Shown here: in pieces, positions 8,416-18,589 of the stretch
How positions within the stretch are numbered: the stretch's first letter is position 1
How the letters are laid out: each line of letters starts with the position of its first letter
Origin: Anaerolineaceae bacterium
GTDB lineage: Bacteria > Chloroflexota > Anaerolineae > Aggregatilineales > Phototrophicaceae
Assembly: GCA_002702065.1 (NCBI GenBank)
Contig: NZXX01000009.1
Coordinates: 434,001 to 498,000 of the forward strand
Direction: 5' to 3'
Length of the DNA: 64,000 nt
Made by a program: the position numbers and the translations under genes
The notes under the pieces: model-generated
What the model was told of the DNA's origin: nothing
What the model saw: only the letters and a program-made list of their open reading frames with translations
Database searches by the model: none

Positions 8416-10431
8416 ATGGCCTATGGTCGGCTCGACATTTTCGTGCCCGATGGCCCGATCCAAACGTTTCCACTGGCAGAAACCACTGTCTCGGTTGGCC
8501 GTTCTGCCGGGAATACAATTGTCCTGGATAACAACACCATTTCGCGTTATCACTTCAGCCTGACTTATGCAAACAAGCAGGTGTTCCTGACCGATATGGA
8601 TTCGGCCAACGGCACGTATCTGGATGGGGTGAAGCTGCCGGGCAACGAACGCCGTCAACTGATGGATGGCGACGAAATCCTCATCGGCAATCTGCGCATC
8701 ATCTATCACGAAGTGGATGATACACCGACAGTCAGGCTGGACCCGCTGGAAGACACCACACAGCGCATCGAAATGGCACTGACCAACTTCTACATCGACC
8801 TTCAGGGGCCGGGGCAGAGCGTCGCCCCCGGTGCGCATATTTCCGCTGAACTGTCGATCACCAACACAACCGACACAGACGAGCGTTATAAGGTCGAGGT
8901 CAGCGGCCCGCCGGAAGACTGGGTGCGCATCGACCGTCCCACGCCGCTGGTCGCCGCTGGTGAAACGTCGTTTATTCTGGTCAACTTCAAACCGCGCCGC
9001 CACAGCAGCAGCAAACCCGGCGACTATGACGTACGGGTACGTGTCTTCCCGAAAAACGAACCCAAGGACGTACTCGAAGCCCGGCTGACACTGACCGTGC
9101 TGGCCTACAGCGGCTTCAGCATCCAACTGGACAAAAATGATGTCGAGGCCGGCGAACGCTTTCGCATCACCGTAGAAAACACAGGCAGTGCCGAACTGCC
9201 GCTGTCGCTGCGCGGGCGCGACCCAAACAGTGAACTTGCGTTTCGGCTGGCCAATACCCGTTTTACGCTGGGGCCGGGCCAGCAGCGCGTGATCGAAGGT
9301 GAAGTACGCTCACGAAAATCTGTGCTGGTAGGCAGCCCCCGGCGCTATGCGTTTGATCTGCTGGCACAGTCGCACAATCACGCCGCCTTTACCATCCCCC
9401 TGCGCGGCCATGTCACGGTCAAGCCATCTTTGCCGGTCTGGACTCTGGCCGCACTCGCCAGCGGGCTGGCCATCGTCGCTCTGATCGCCCTTGTGGTGCT
9501 GGCGTCACTGCTGAACGCCCCGCCGCCGCCACAGCCGGTCATCAGCGAACTGACGGTCAACAGCACGCTGGTGGCACGCGGTGAAGTGCTGGAGGTCAGC
9601 TGGCAGGCAACCGATGTCACCACCCTGAACCTGAGCCTGAACGGCACGCCGGTCGCCATCGAGGCCGACCCGCAGCGGGTAAGTGTCAATGTGGATACAA
9701 CCGATTTGAACGGGGATGTTGAGGTCCGGTTGGAAGGCCACAACGGTGAACTGTCTGATATACGCAGCACCACTATACAGGTTTACGAACCGATGTCGGT
9801 CGAACGCTTCGAGGTGATGCCGGCGCAGATGGTGCGCTATGTGATCCAGCCACTCAGCGTCAACTGGGAGGTGCCGGGCGCTGTCTCGACGCGGGTCGTG
9901 GGGCTGGAAAACTTCACGGCTGAAACAATCGCCGCTGATGGGCCATCGGGTGCATCCGAGTCGATTCTGGGTATTCCGACAGATCCGCTGGTGCTGCGGC
10001 TGATCGCTGAGGACGCCTTTGGCAACATGCTGGAATCGCGCGTCACGGTCAACATGGTAAACCCGGAATGTGTCCCGGCCAGCGGCGCGGTGCGCGTTTT
10101 TGCGGGTCCCGGCCCGGCGCATCAGGTGGTGGGTACGGTGCCGGAAGCGACCATCATCAACGTGGACGCGCGCGATAACAGCGGCGGTTGGCTGCGGGTG
10201 ATCGGCCTGCCAGGTGGATTATCCGGCTGGGTGACGGCAGCAACAGTTGACTGCATGGACAGCTTCAACATCAACGACCTGCGCATCGATGCCAACGCAC
10301 CGACTCCGCCGCCCACCGCGACGGCGACACTCTCGCCAACGCCAACGGTCATCATCACGCCCACCAGCACGATGGCCGTGCCGACACTGGCCCCGCCAAC
10401 GCTGGTATCGCAGTTTACGCCATCGGGCTAA
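8416..10431 (+). CDS. FHA-Ig-like-TM-SH3 membrane signalling protein
   Basis: 671 residues. Residues ~1-100 are an FHA domain with the phosphothreonine-pocket motifs 'VSVGRSAGN', 'ISRYHF' and 'SANGTYLDGVKL'. Residues ~110-335 hold two Ig-like (NPCBM/CARDB-type) domains. One membrane helix lies around 340-362 ('LAALASGLAIVALIALVVLA'). Outside are two more Ig-like stretches, a bacterial SH3 domain ('VRVFAGPGPAHQVVGTVPEA' to 'GWVTAATVDC') and a Thr/Pro-rich tail. FHA domains read Thr phosphorylation, so it may relay Ser/Thr-kinase signals to the envelope (inference). It ends 4 bases inside the convergent dinB gene. Confidence 0.85.
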   Translation: MAYGRLDIFVPDGPIQTFPLAETTVSVGRSAGNTIVLDNNTISRYHFSLTYANKQVFLTDMDSANGTYLDGVKLPGNERRQLMDGDEILIGNLRIIYHEVDDTPTVRLDPLEDTTQRIEMALTNFYIDLQGPGQSVAPGAHISAELSITNTTDTDERYKVEVSGPPEDWVRIDRPTPLVAAGETSFILVNFKPRRHSSSKPGDYDVRVRVFPKNEPKDVLEARLTLTVLAYSGFSIQLDKNDVEAGERFRITVENTGSAELPLSLRGRDPNSELAFRLANTRFTLGPGQQRVIEGEVRSRKSVLVGSPRRYAFDLLAQSHNHAAFTIPLRGHVTVKPSLPVWTLAALASGLAIVALIALVVLASLLNAPPPPQPVISELTVNSTLVARGEVLEVSWQATDVTTLNLSLNGTPVAIEADPQRVSVNVDTTDLNGDVEVRLEGHNGELSDIRSTTIQVYEPMSVERFEVMPAQMVRYVIQPLSVNWEVPGAVSTRVVGLENFTAETIAADGPSGASESILGIPTDPLVLRLIAEDAFGNMLESRVTVNMVNPECVPASGAVRVFAGPGPAHQVVGTVPEATIINVDARDNSGGWLRVIGLPGGLSGWVTAATVDCMDSFNINDLRIDANAPTPPPTATATLSPTPTVIITPTSTMAVPTLAPPTLVSQFTPSG

Positions 10432-11621
10432 TCCTGCAAATCGCTGCCCCGGCGAATCGCGTCATCGCCAAAGCGCTCGCGCAGTTCATCGAGCGTGTTC
10501 TGCAACTGGTCCTGCGGTTTGGGTGCTGGCCGGGGTTGTTCCGCATCCCACAGGCTGAGCTGCCGGGGTTGCGGCTGCGCATCAAATCCGCTGATGCCGA
10601 CCCCGATCAGGCGGACCGGTCGCCCACGCGACCACACCACATCGAGCAGGCGTTCCGCCGCTGCATAAATCGCCTCGTCGCTGTTGATGGGCTGCGGCAG
10701 CGTCACTTGGCGGGTGAGCGTGGTAAAGTCTGACCAGCGCAGTTTGATCGACACCGTTTTCCCAAACAGACCGGATTTACGGGTGCGATGTGCGGTTTCC
10801 TCGGCAAGCTGGCGCAGCGTGCGCTTGAGCAGTTTTTCGTCGCGGACATCGTGGACAAAGGTCGTTTCGCTGCTGATGGACTTGGTTTCGCGTTCCGTTT
10901 CCACCGGGCGATCATCGACGCCGCGTGCCCGCCGCGCCATGTCATACCCCGCCTTGCCGAAGCGCTGGACCAGCGTCTGTTCGCTGTGCTGGGTCAGGTC
11001 GCCGATCGTCTGCACCCCCATCTGATTCAGCCGTTCGGCGGTTTTGGGGCCGACGCCCCACAACTCGCGGATCGACAGCGGCGCAAGAAAAGCGGCTTCA
11101 TCGCCCGGCGGCACCACGGTGATGGCATTGGGCGGGCTGCCGGTAGCGGCGGCGTCCTTGCCGATGTTGTTGGCAATCTTCGCGACCAGCTTGTTGGTCG
11201 CCACGCCGAGAGAGCAGGGCAGTTCGAGTTCGGTGCGGATGCGTGCCTGTAGCTGACGGGCAATGGTTTCGCCATCATCCGGCAGGCCGGTCACATCCAG
11301 GAAGGCCTCATCAATCGAAAGCTGTTCGACCAGCGGGGTCAGGTTGTGGAGGATAGCCATCACCTTGCGCGACATGGCGCTGTAATTCCCCATGCGGCGC
11401 GACACAATGATCAGGTCCGGGCAGCGCTGCACCGCCGTCGACATTGGCATGGCAGAGCGTACGCCAAACTGACGAGCCGCGTACGAGCAGGACGCCACCA
11501 CGCCCCGTTCCTCCGGCCTGCCGCCCACCGCGAACGGTTTGCCCTTCAGTTCCGGCTGGTGCAGCTCCTCCACCGCACAGAAAAATGCGTCCAGATCAAG
11601 ATGTAAGATGGTCCGGTTCAT
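10428..11621 (-). CDS. dinB: DNA polymerase IV (Y family)
   Basis: 397 residues, normal for Pol IV. It performs error-prone translesion synthesis across damaged templates. Palm motifs are clear: 'ILHLDLDAFFCAVEEL' with the first metal-binding Asp, 'CSYAARQFGVRSAMP', 'LSIDEAFLDVTG' with the catalytic Asp-Glu pair, and 'LGVATNKLVAKIA'. The helix-hairpin-helix thumb ('LWGVGPKTAERLNQMGV') and little finger follow. The C-terminus ends in a short tail after 'QLSLWD', resembling a clamp-binding motif. Convergent with the FHA gene (4-base overlap) and divergent from recF. Confidence 0.95.
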   Translation of the reverse strand: MNRTILHLDLDAFFCAVEELHQPELKGKPFAVGGRPEERGVVASCSYAARQFGVRSAMPMSTAVQRCPDLIIVSRRMGNYSAMSRKVMAILHNLTPLVEQLSIDEAFLDVTGLPDDGETIARQLQARIRTELELPCSLGVATNKLVAKIANNIGKDAAATGSPPNAITVVPPGDEAAFLAPLSIRELWGVGPKTAERLNQMGVQTIGDLTQHSEQTLVQRFGKAGYDMARRARGVDDRPVETERETKSISSETTFVHDVRDEKLLKRTLRQLAEETAHRTRKSGLFGKTVSIKLRWSDFTTLTRQVTLPQPINSDEAIYAAAERLLDVVWSRGRPVRLIGVGISGFDAQPQPRQLSLWDAEQPRPAPKPQDQLQNTLDELRERFGDDAIRRGSDLQD

Positions 11622-11781
11622 GCTGAGACACCATTATGACTGTCTCTGTGATGACAGCATAACAGATGTCCCAGACCCAAACAATGACACAAAATCAAAC
11701 CATCAGCCCCCGGCTGAAAACGACCCGTTTCAGGCCTATCTCAGTGTAGGCAAACACCCGTTCGAGGGTTAAAATTAGCTT

Positions 11782-12993
11782 ATGCATGTCGAACATTTGT
11801 CGCTCACCAACTTCCGCAATTACGCCCGTCTGGAATGGACTCTCCCGCGAGGGACGACGGTCATTCATGGCGCAAACGCACAGGGCAAGACCAGCCTGCT
11901 GGAAGCGATCTACTATCTGGTCACGTCCCGATCCCCCTACACCACCAGCGACCGGCAGTTGATCCACTGGCGCGCCGCCGATGATCCGATCCCCTTTGCC
12001 CGGCTGGCCGCCGAAGTCAGCACGCGCACCAGCCCGCTCGACCGCATCGAAATGACGCTGATGCTGGACAACACCAATGGCGATTCCAGCCGCTTCAAAA
12101 AGGTCGTCAAAATCAACGGGTCGGAAAAACGGGTGATGGACCTGGTCGGGCTGATCAACGTCGTGTTGTTCCTGCCGCGCGATCTGACTCTGGTTGAAGG
12201 TGCCCCGGCAGACCGGCGGCGCTTCATGAACGAGACGCTGGCACAGGTCGACGGCGACTACCTCGAAGCCCTGACGACATACGAAAAAATTATCCCCCAG
12301 CGCAACGCCCTGCTGCGCCGCATCAGTGACAAGCAGGCCGCCCCGCACGAACTGGATTACTGGGATTCGCAGTTGATCAAATCCGGGTCGATCCTGATCG
12401 CAGCCCGCCAGCGTTTCCTGCGTGAACTGGAAGCCAGTGCCCAGCAGGCGCATCATGACCTGACCGGCAAGCAGGAAACCCTGACCCTGCAATATCAGCC
12501 CAGCTTTACGCCAACCGCCGGGAACGACGGCCAGCTATCATTCAACATGACCGGGCTGGACCTGCACCGCGAAATGTCCGCCGACCAGATTGCGCCGCAG
12601 TTTGCCGACCAGTTGGAAGCCGAGAAAAGCGAGTCGGTCAAGCGCGGCATCACGCTCAGCGGCCCGCACCGCGATGAACTGCGCCTGCATATCAACGGCC
12701 ATGATGCCGGGCTGTATGGCAGCCGGGGGCAGGCCCGCACGGCGGTGATGGCACTCAAACTGGCGGAACTGACGTGGATGAAAGCGCGTATCGGGGAATG
12801 GCCGCTGCTGCTGCTGGATGAGGTCATCGCCGAACTGGACTCCGCCCGCCGCGCCTACCTGCTCGAACGACTCGACGGCGCGACTCAAACGCTGATGACC
12901 ACCACCGAGCTGGACATCTTCACCGACTCGTTCCTCGAACGCGCCGCCGTGTTGCACATCGTCAACGGCCAGATCGCCACGACGACACCCTGA
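11782..12993 (+). CDS. recF: DNA replication and repair protein RecF
   Basis: 403 residues. RecF is an SMC-like ATPase that helps load RecA at gaps with RecOR. Seen here: 'LTNFRNYARLEW' at the N-terminus, Walker A 'GANAQGKTS', the ABC signature region 'LSGPHRDEL' and Walker B 'LLLLDEVIAELD'. Unlike the usual dnaA-dnaN-recF layout, recF stands apart here and faces away from dinB, giving a small DNA-repair pair. TAAAAT at 11770-11775 is only 6 bases before the ATG and no ribosome site is visible, so the mRNA may be leaderless. Confidence 0.95.
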   Translation: MHVEHLSLTNFRNYARLEWTLPRGTTVIHGANAQGKTSLLEAIYYLVTSRSPYTTSDRQLIHWRAADDPIPFARLAAEVSTRTSPLDRIEMTLMLDNTNGDSSRFKKVVKINGSEKRVMDLVGLINVVLFLPRDLTLVEGAPADRRRFMNETLAQVDGDYLEALTTYEKIIPQRNALLRRISDKQAAPHELDYWDSQLIKSGSILIAARQRFLRELEASAQQAHHDLTGKQETLTLQYQPSFTPTAGNDGQLSFNMTGLDLHREMSADQIAPQFADQLEAEKSESVKRGITLSGPHRDELRLHINGHDAGLYGSRGQARTAVMALKLAELTWMKARIGEWPLLLLDEVIAELDSARRAYLLERLDGATQTLMTTTELDIFTDSFLERAAVLHIVNGQIATTTP

Positions 12994-13007
12994 AATGTGA
13001 GCGCAAT

Positions 13008-13457
13008 TTATAGGTCATTCGTATCCAGAATGATGGTGACCGGGCCGTCGTTGTGGATCTCGACCTGCATGATCGCGCCGAACACGCCGTTTTCAACCCG
13101 GCTCACCCCCTCGGCGCGCAGACGATCGGCGTAGTAACGGACCAGCGGTTCGGCGGTTTCGGGGCGGGCGGCCTGCACAAAGCTGGGACGTCGGCCTTTG
13201 CGGGCATCGGCGTATAGTGTGAACTGCGAGATCACCAGCACCCCCGCGCCAACATCCAGCGCCGACAGATTCATCTTGCCATCGGGGTCCTCGAACACAC
13301 GCAGATTGGCTGTCTTCTTCGCCAGCAATTCGGCTTCGGCATTCGTGTCGTCATGCGTCACGCCAACCAGCGCGACAAAGCCCATCTCCACGGACCCAAC
13401 AACCTGACTGTCAACCGTCACCTGGCCGCGGCGCACCCGCTGCAAAATGACGCGCAT
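13008..13457 (-). CDS. dtd: D-aminoacyl-tRNA deacylase
   Basis: 149 residues, the family length. Dtd hydrolyses D-aminoacyl-tRNA (and glycyl-tRNA-Ala) to keep translation stereospecific. The two family motifs are present: 'ISQFTLYADARKG' and the cross-subunit Gly-cisPro motif 'NDGPVTI' near the C-terminus. Its ATG overlaps the stop of the upstream DinB-fold gene by one base (TGATG), so the two are translationally coupled. Confidence 0.95.
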   Translation of the reverse strand: MRVILQRVRRGQVTVDSQVVGSVEMGFVALVGVTHDDTNAEAELLAKKTANLRVFEDPDGKMNLSALDVGAGVLVISQFTLYADARKGRRPSFVQAARPETAEPLVRYYADRLRAEGVSRVENGVFGAIMQVEIHNDGPVTIILDTNDL

Positions 13458-13987
13458 CAGTTGGCCGAAGCGTCATGGGGCTGAATACCTTCGACATTCT
13501 GCATGGTCTTCAGGTGGTTCTGCCAATGATGCAAAAACAGCACTTGCAGGGCTTGTTCAATCGTGAGGTAATGATTCACTGGTGGATAGAATACCTGCGT
13601 GGTAAATTTGTCGATGGGGAGGGTCTGGATAAAGTCTGCCAGCTCTTTTTCCTTTTTCTCGATACCGCGAATGGTCGTCGGCACCATCCGCCGCCGGAAA
13701 ACCTGCGCCATCACGTCGTTCATTCGATCCACCATGCGCATTGAAACAGGCGGGCGCACCCCGACCAGTGCCAGTTGAATCAGCAGCATGTGAGCGTTGT
13801 CCATGAATTGCAGGTGGCCCAGCATGGCGGCCAGCGACCAATCATGATAACGTGGCTTATACCACTGGTCTTCGGGTACGATAGTGGTCATATTGATGAC
13901 CGCCTGCCGCACCTGCCGGATATCGGCAATCAGCGCATTGCGGTCGGTTTCGCTGTCGAGGAAACGGAAGGATTGATCGAACGACAT
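13457..13987 (-). CDS. DinB-fold (YfiT-like) metal-dependent protein
   Basis: 176 residues of mainly helical sequence. The pattern 'HDWSLAAMLGHLQFMDNAHM' near residue 48-67 and 'LFLHHWQNHLKTM' near the C-terminus supplies the three spaced His expected of the DinB/DUF664 four-helix metal site. Members include thiol-dependent transferases and many uncharacterised proteins; this DinB is unrelated to Pol IV. It is first in an operon with dtd (1-base overlap) and is divergent from the large kinase-like gene. Substrate unknown. Confidence 0.7.
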   Translation of the reverse strand: MSFDQSFRFLDSETDRNALIADIRQVRQAVINMTTIVPEDQWYKPRYHDWSLAAMLGHLQFMDNAHMLLIQLALVGVRPPVSMRMVDRMNDVMAQVFRRRMVPTTIRGIEKKEKELADFIQTLPIDKFTTQVFYPPVNHYLTIEQALQVLFLHHWQNHLKTMQNVEGIQPHDASAN

Positions 13988-14106
13988 GATTTCCCTCTGC
14001 TCAATTATGTTAAAGAGTTTACGCTATTTCCAGCGCGGGCGTCAACAACCTTGCCTCTGCGCTCCCGGTGCGTAAAATTAACAGTGCCGCATGGGAGGCG
14101 GATGAC

Positions 14107-17100
14107 ATGGCCGACAGCCTGTTCGACAATCGCTATCGCTACGACTACATATACCCGCGCGGGCGCTCCGGGGAAACGCTGCGCGCCGTCGACCTGGAGG
14201 CGAATGAACGCCCGGTGGTCATCAAACGGCCCGCCCCCAACGACGCCCCACCCATCCGCGCCGGGCAGGAGGTCAGCATCCTCAACGAGCGCAAGGCGCT
14301 GGGACGGTTGGCCGGGCACCCGGTGCTGACGGAACTGCTGGGGACCGGGCAGTTCTCGGTCGGGGGCACACCCCACCAGTACATCGTCATGGAACGGGCA
14401 GAAGGCGTCATCATCGCCGATCTGGTGCTGGAATTAAGCGCACGCGGCGAGTATATGCCCGAACTGGAAATGCTGGTGATTATCGATCACCTGCTGGACC
14501 TGCTTCAGGCGGCCCACGAGCATGAGATTGTCTATAACGATGTCGACGCCAAGCATCTGTTCTGGAACCGCGATGAATACCGCCTGAAGCTGATCGACTG
14601 GGGCAACGCCGTCTTCCTCGAAGGTGACGAAGTCACGCCGCAGGGTGTCAGCCGCCAGAGCGATATTGCCCAGATCGGCGAACTGATTTATTTCATCGTG
14701 ACCGGCGGCAAACGCATCGACATCCCGCGTGACGCCGGGGAAAGTTTTCAGGTCAACTTTGGCGAAGATGGCGACCATATCCATACGCGCCTGCAAGGCA
14801 TCATCAGCCGGGCCGTGCACCCGAACCTGCGGCTGCGCTACGCCTCAATTGCGGAACTGCACAAAGAGCTTAGCGATTATCGCACGCCCATCCAGCGAGA
14901 ACGGGATTTGCTGCTGGGCCGGGTGAGCGACCGTTTGCGGCAGGACCGCAGCCGCGACGAGCTGAACGGCCTGATGAACACCGTCGAACAGGCGCTGGCC
15001 CTCGACCCCGGCTATCCCCCCGCGCGTGAGCTTCAGGACGAAATTTTCAGCCGCTTGCAACAGATCGAGATCGCTGCCGACCTCGACGCCATCCATATTT
15101 ACCTGCAAAGCGGCAACTGGTCGCGCAGCGTCGGCCTGCTCGATGAACTGCGCGGCAAGGCGCGTGGCGAGATGGCCCTGCTCATCAACCTGCTGCTGGA
15201 TATGGCGGTGATTCTGCACGACGCCGACCTGCGCCAGTCGCCCCCAGCAGTACGCGCCAGCTTCGACCATATTTTTGAGGGCAACCCGACGCAGGCGGCT
15301 CAGGTGCTGCTGACGCAAAAAGGTGAGCAGGCGCTGCAATGGCAGTTGGCGGAACGCATCGCGGCCCATATCCCCGATGTGCAGCTGCTGCGGCCCAATC
15401 TGCTGCGGTTGGAAACGGCCTTGCAACAGCTGACGACGGAAAATGTGCCGGTGACGGAACCGCAGGCCGTGCTGACCGAAATCAACGCAACGCTGAACGC
15501 GATGACCACCGCCACCAATATGCCCCTCAGCGAACTGCGCGATAATTACCGGGCCGTGGTCGATGGCCTGACCGCCCTGCAAACCCTGCTCGATGCTGTC
15601 AACGCCGGGCGCAACCTGCCCGACCGCAAACTACCTTTTTCGGTGCTGGAACGTGCCTCCAATGCGGCAATGGCCCTGGCAGACAATATTCACGTGATCG
15701 GCAAACAGGCCGCCGCCAGCCCACGCGACGCCCTCAGCGCGCTCGACAACAGCCGCGCGATTGACCCGACCAATCCGCTGTGGGATGTCATGGGCCGCCG
15801 CATCGAAGCGCTTTACGAACTGCTCGGTGTTTACCAGACGTATGTCCCAACGGCGGATGGCGCCGACCTCGCGGAATGGCTGAAGACGACCCGCGCGGAC
15901 CTGGAGCCATTTGTCGAGTATCTGTTTGACGAAATGCTGGTCGGCATGGCCGATGGCGTCGAAATCGCCGCCAAAGCGTGGGAGTCCTTTGCCGCCGCGA
16001 CGATTCAGGGCAACCGGCAGAGCGCGGTAACGGCGCTGAATCAGGCCGTTGATGGCGTCGGTACCATCAGCCCGACGCTGGCAGGCTGGTTCAACCAGCT
16101 GCGCTCGGTCATCAACGGGGCCAGTTATATTGAACGGCACGCGCTGTATGGCGGTTTGGGCCGGGCGCTGGCCGATGGCTGGGAGGCGTATGACAAGGGC
16201 CGGTTGGCAGAAGCCGAGCAGTTGGGTCAGCGGGCCTATGAGATCGCCCAGAACGACCCGCAGCGTTTCGCCGCCGACCGCCTGCGTCGCCTGTCCGAGC
16301 TAACGCGCAACTGGATCGAACGCAACGGCGTCAACGATCCCCAGACCACCAAAGCGGCCCTGGTATCGATTGAACGGCTGTTCACGGTCAGCGAAAACGA
16401 AACGCGCGAAAACTTCACCCGGCAGATGCCCAGCAAAGACACCTACCTCAAGGCGATGGGCAAGGGGCTGGTCGAACTGTACAGCCAGCGCAGCACCGCG
16501 CCGGTCCGTATCCTGTTTATGACGTATGTGATGACAGGCGTGCTGGACGCACATGAAGCCGAGATGGAAGACGCCGATTTCTGGCACGAAGCGGTCGTTC
16601 GATCACTGGAACCCCATGCGGCCAAACACCCGGCCACCCGCGCGCTGGAAGAATTTGTCACCCGCCGCCGCGATATTCTGGACGGGGCACAGTTGATCAA
16701 CGCCTTCACCGGTACGCATGTGCTGCCGGAACTGCAAAACGCGATCAACCAGATCGAGGCCAACCCACAGGCCCGCACACTCGCCGGTGGCAGCCACAGC
16801 CTGCGCGAATTGCAGGCCGCCCTGCGCGACTGGACCGACGGTGAATTTCGTCCGGCAGGCACCAAGCTGGAAAACGCCATCAGCGCTGTGGCTCAGGTGG
16901 AACAGGCCGCCGGTGTTACCCTGACGCCCTATCGCGCCTGGCTGATGGAGTTGCAGGGTGTGACTGCCGAACTATACACCCGCGCCCGGCAAATGAATAA
17001 AGTGATCGAAGCCAAGCCGGACCAGCCGGACCCGTCGCTGAGCGAAGCCCACAACTTCATTTATAAGCGGACGCTCGAAGTATTGGGCGACGATTATGTG

Positions 17101-18420
17101 CGGACGCTGAAACAATGGCGCGACAGTTACGAAGCCTTCCGCGAAACCTATACTGACACCAGCATCCGCCGCAGCGCCCGGTTAGCTCGTTTTAACGAGT
17201 TGTTCCGGGCCATGTTTATCGACCGGCACCCGGCGTATGCGCTCTACCGGCACTGGTACGAACTCACCGATCAGTCACCGGAGTTCCCTGCGCCGCCGAC
17301 CAACCAGCCCACGCCGCAGATTGACGAAGCCACCGGTGTCAGCGAAACCGAGTTCCGCGAACCGGAAATCGACGAGGAAGAAACGCCCCGGCGTCAATCA
17401 CGCTTGCCCCGTATGGTCATTCTGGGCGGCCTGCTGGGGATCGGAGTCGTCATTGTGGCGTTGATCGCCATCAATGCGCCGGGTGGGGGCAGCCCTGTTT
17501 CGGTGACGATCACCAGTACGCCAACCAATGGCCCAACCAGCAGCGCAGATGCGACTGAAACCGGCCTGGCTGTGGCAGCCATCACCGAGGAAGCGGACGC
17601 CACACAGGCGACAGCCCAGACGATCACCGACTTCAACACGCCGACGCCGCGCCCGACCACCGCCCCGGCGACAGCCACCTTGACCGAAGCTGCCGCGACG
17701 GAACCCCCGGCGGCCACATCAACCGCCACCGCAACTCATACGGCAACGGATGTCCCGCCGCCAAGCGCGACGCCAACCGCCAGCCCGACCCCGACGGCTA
17801 CGCTGCCACCACAGGGTATTCAGGGACGCCAGGAGCTGCTGCCGCTGCTTGAAAGTATGGACGCAGACACGCTCCCTTGGGACACCGAAGTTTTCGCCCC
17901 TGGCCCGGACCGCACCTTCTGGCGGCTGGGGACCGGCACATCCACCGGTGAGGAAACCCTCTACATGCGGCTGCTGCCGGAAATGCTGGAACCGTATTAT
18001 GGCAATAACGCTGCCAGCCGTATCCAGCGCCTTGAGGCAACTCTGACGCTGACCACGTTCAACCCGCCGCTGCTGCTGGATGATGCGGTTTACTTCGGGG
18101 CTTTGCTGCAAGCGGCTGATGATCCGGCTACCACTGCCGGGCTACAGGTGCAGCAGGTGCAGGCTGGGGTTATTAACCTGATGCAGCGTACCGGCGATAC
18201 GACCCGCACCGTCAGCCAGCGCTCGGTGAATGCAGCGGTCGTGCGCGTGCGGCTGGAACGCGATGTTCAAACGGGCAATGTCACCATCTTCTTTAATGAT
18301 GAGCAAATCGGCCAGCCAATGCCATTAGCCGCAGCCGATGCGCCGGTGGTGCCGGTGCTGTTCGTACGGGATGGCGGCGTGATCGTCAGCGTGTCGGACT
18401 GGCGCATAACCTTACGCTAG
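14107..18420 (+). CDS. Kinase-like receptor with long helical region, TM helix and extracellular domain
   Basis: 1437 residues from an ATG at 14107, chosen over the track start at 14068 because GGGAGG lies 8 bases upstream. Residues ~10-275 form a protein-kinase-like domain: 'PVVIKRP' with Lys40, a catalytic-loop equivalent 'YNDVDAKHLFWN' (Asp145, Asn154) and 'IDWGNA' in place of DFG. His and Arg of HRD are replaced by Tyr and Asn and no clear Gly-rich loop is seen, so it is an atypical kinase or pseudokinase. Residues ~280-1080 are helical, TPR-like. A membrane helix near 1102-1124 is followed by a Thr/Pro linker and a strand-rich outer domain of ~190 residues. Ends with a good terminator. 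Confidence 0.8.
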   Translation: MADSLFDNRYRYDYIYPRGRSGETLRAVDLEANERPVVIKRPAPNDAPPIRAGQEVSILNERKALGRLAGHPVLTELLGTGQFSVGGTPHQYIVMERAEGVIIADLVLELSARGEYMPELEMLVIIDHLLDLLQAAHEHEIVYNDVDAKHLFWNRDEYRLKLIDWGNAVFLEGDEVTPQGVSRQSDIAQIGELIYFIVTGGKRIDIPRDAGESFQVNFGEDGDHIHTRLQGIISRAVHPNLRLRYASIAELHKELSDYRTPIQRERDLLLGRVSDRLRQDRSRDELNGLMNTVEQALALDPGYPPARELQDEIFSRLQQIEIAADLDAIHIYLQSGNWSRSVGLLDELRGKARGEMALLINLLLDMAVILHDADLRQSPPAVRASFDHIFEGNPTQAAQVLLTQKGEQALQWQLAERIAAHIPDVQLLRPNLLRLETALQQLTTENVPVTEPQAVLTEINATLNAMTTATNMPLSELRDNYRAVVDGLTALQTLLDAVNAGRNLPDRKLPFSVLERASNAAMALADNIHVIGKQAAASPRDALSALDNSRAIDPTNPLWDVMGRRIEALYELLGVYQTYVPTADGADLAEWLKTTRADLEPFVEYLFDEMLVGMADGVEIAAKAWESFAAATIQGNRQSAVTALNQAVDGVGTISPTLAGWFNQLRSVINGASYIERHALYGGLGRALADGWEAYDKGRLAEAEQLGQRAYEIAQNDPQRFAADRLRRLSELTRNWIERNGVNDPQTTKAALVSIERLFTVSENETRENFTRQMPSKDTYLKAMGKGLVELYSQRSTAPVRILFMTYVMTGVLDAHEAEMEDADFWHEAVVRSLEPHAAKHPATRALEEFVTRRRDILDGAQLINAFTGTHVLPELQNAINQIEANPQARTLAGGSHSLRELQAALRDWTDGEFRPAGTKLENAISAVAQVEQAAGVTLTPYRAWLMELQGVTAELYTRARQMNKVIEAKPDQPDPSLSEAHNFIYKRTLEVLGDDYVRTLKQWRDSYEAFRETYTDTSIRRSARLARFNELFRAMFIDRHPAYALYRHWYELTDQSPEFPAPPTNQPTPQIDEATGVSETEFREPEIDEEETPRRQSRLPRMVILGGLLGIGVVIVALIAINAPGGGSPVSVTITSTPTNGPTSSADATETGLAVAAITEEADATQATAQTITDFNTPTPRPTTAPATATLTEAAATEPPAATSTATATHTATDVPPPSATPTASPTPTATLPPQGIQGRQELLPLLESMDADTLPWDTEVFAPGPDRTFWRLGTGTSTGEETLYMRLLPEMLEPYYGNNAASRIQRLEATLTLTTFNPPLLLDDAVYFGALLQAADDPATTAGLQVQQVQAGVINLMQRTGDTTRTVSQRSVNAAVVRVRLERDVQTGNVTIFFNDEQIGQPMPLAAADAPVVPVLFVRDGGVIVSVSDWRITLR

Positions 18421-18453
18421 ACAAATCCTGTCATAACCGCAAACCAATCTATG

Positions 18454-18486
18454 GGACCGATCGGGTAGTGATTCGGTCCTGTTTTT
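18454..18486 (+). terminator. Rho-independent terminator of the kinase-like receptor gene
   Basis: GGACCGA-(12)-TCGGTCC, a perfect 7-bp stem, is followed by TGTTTTT, 33 bases after the stop codon at 18420. Confidence 0.85.
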
Positions 18487-18589
18487 AGATTAATTCAATG
18501 AGAGAATTGCCATAAATATTTACTTTTTATCAAGTATTCAGTATGATATAAAAAGATGGTGCGCATGTTAACAAGAATGATCATGGCGT

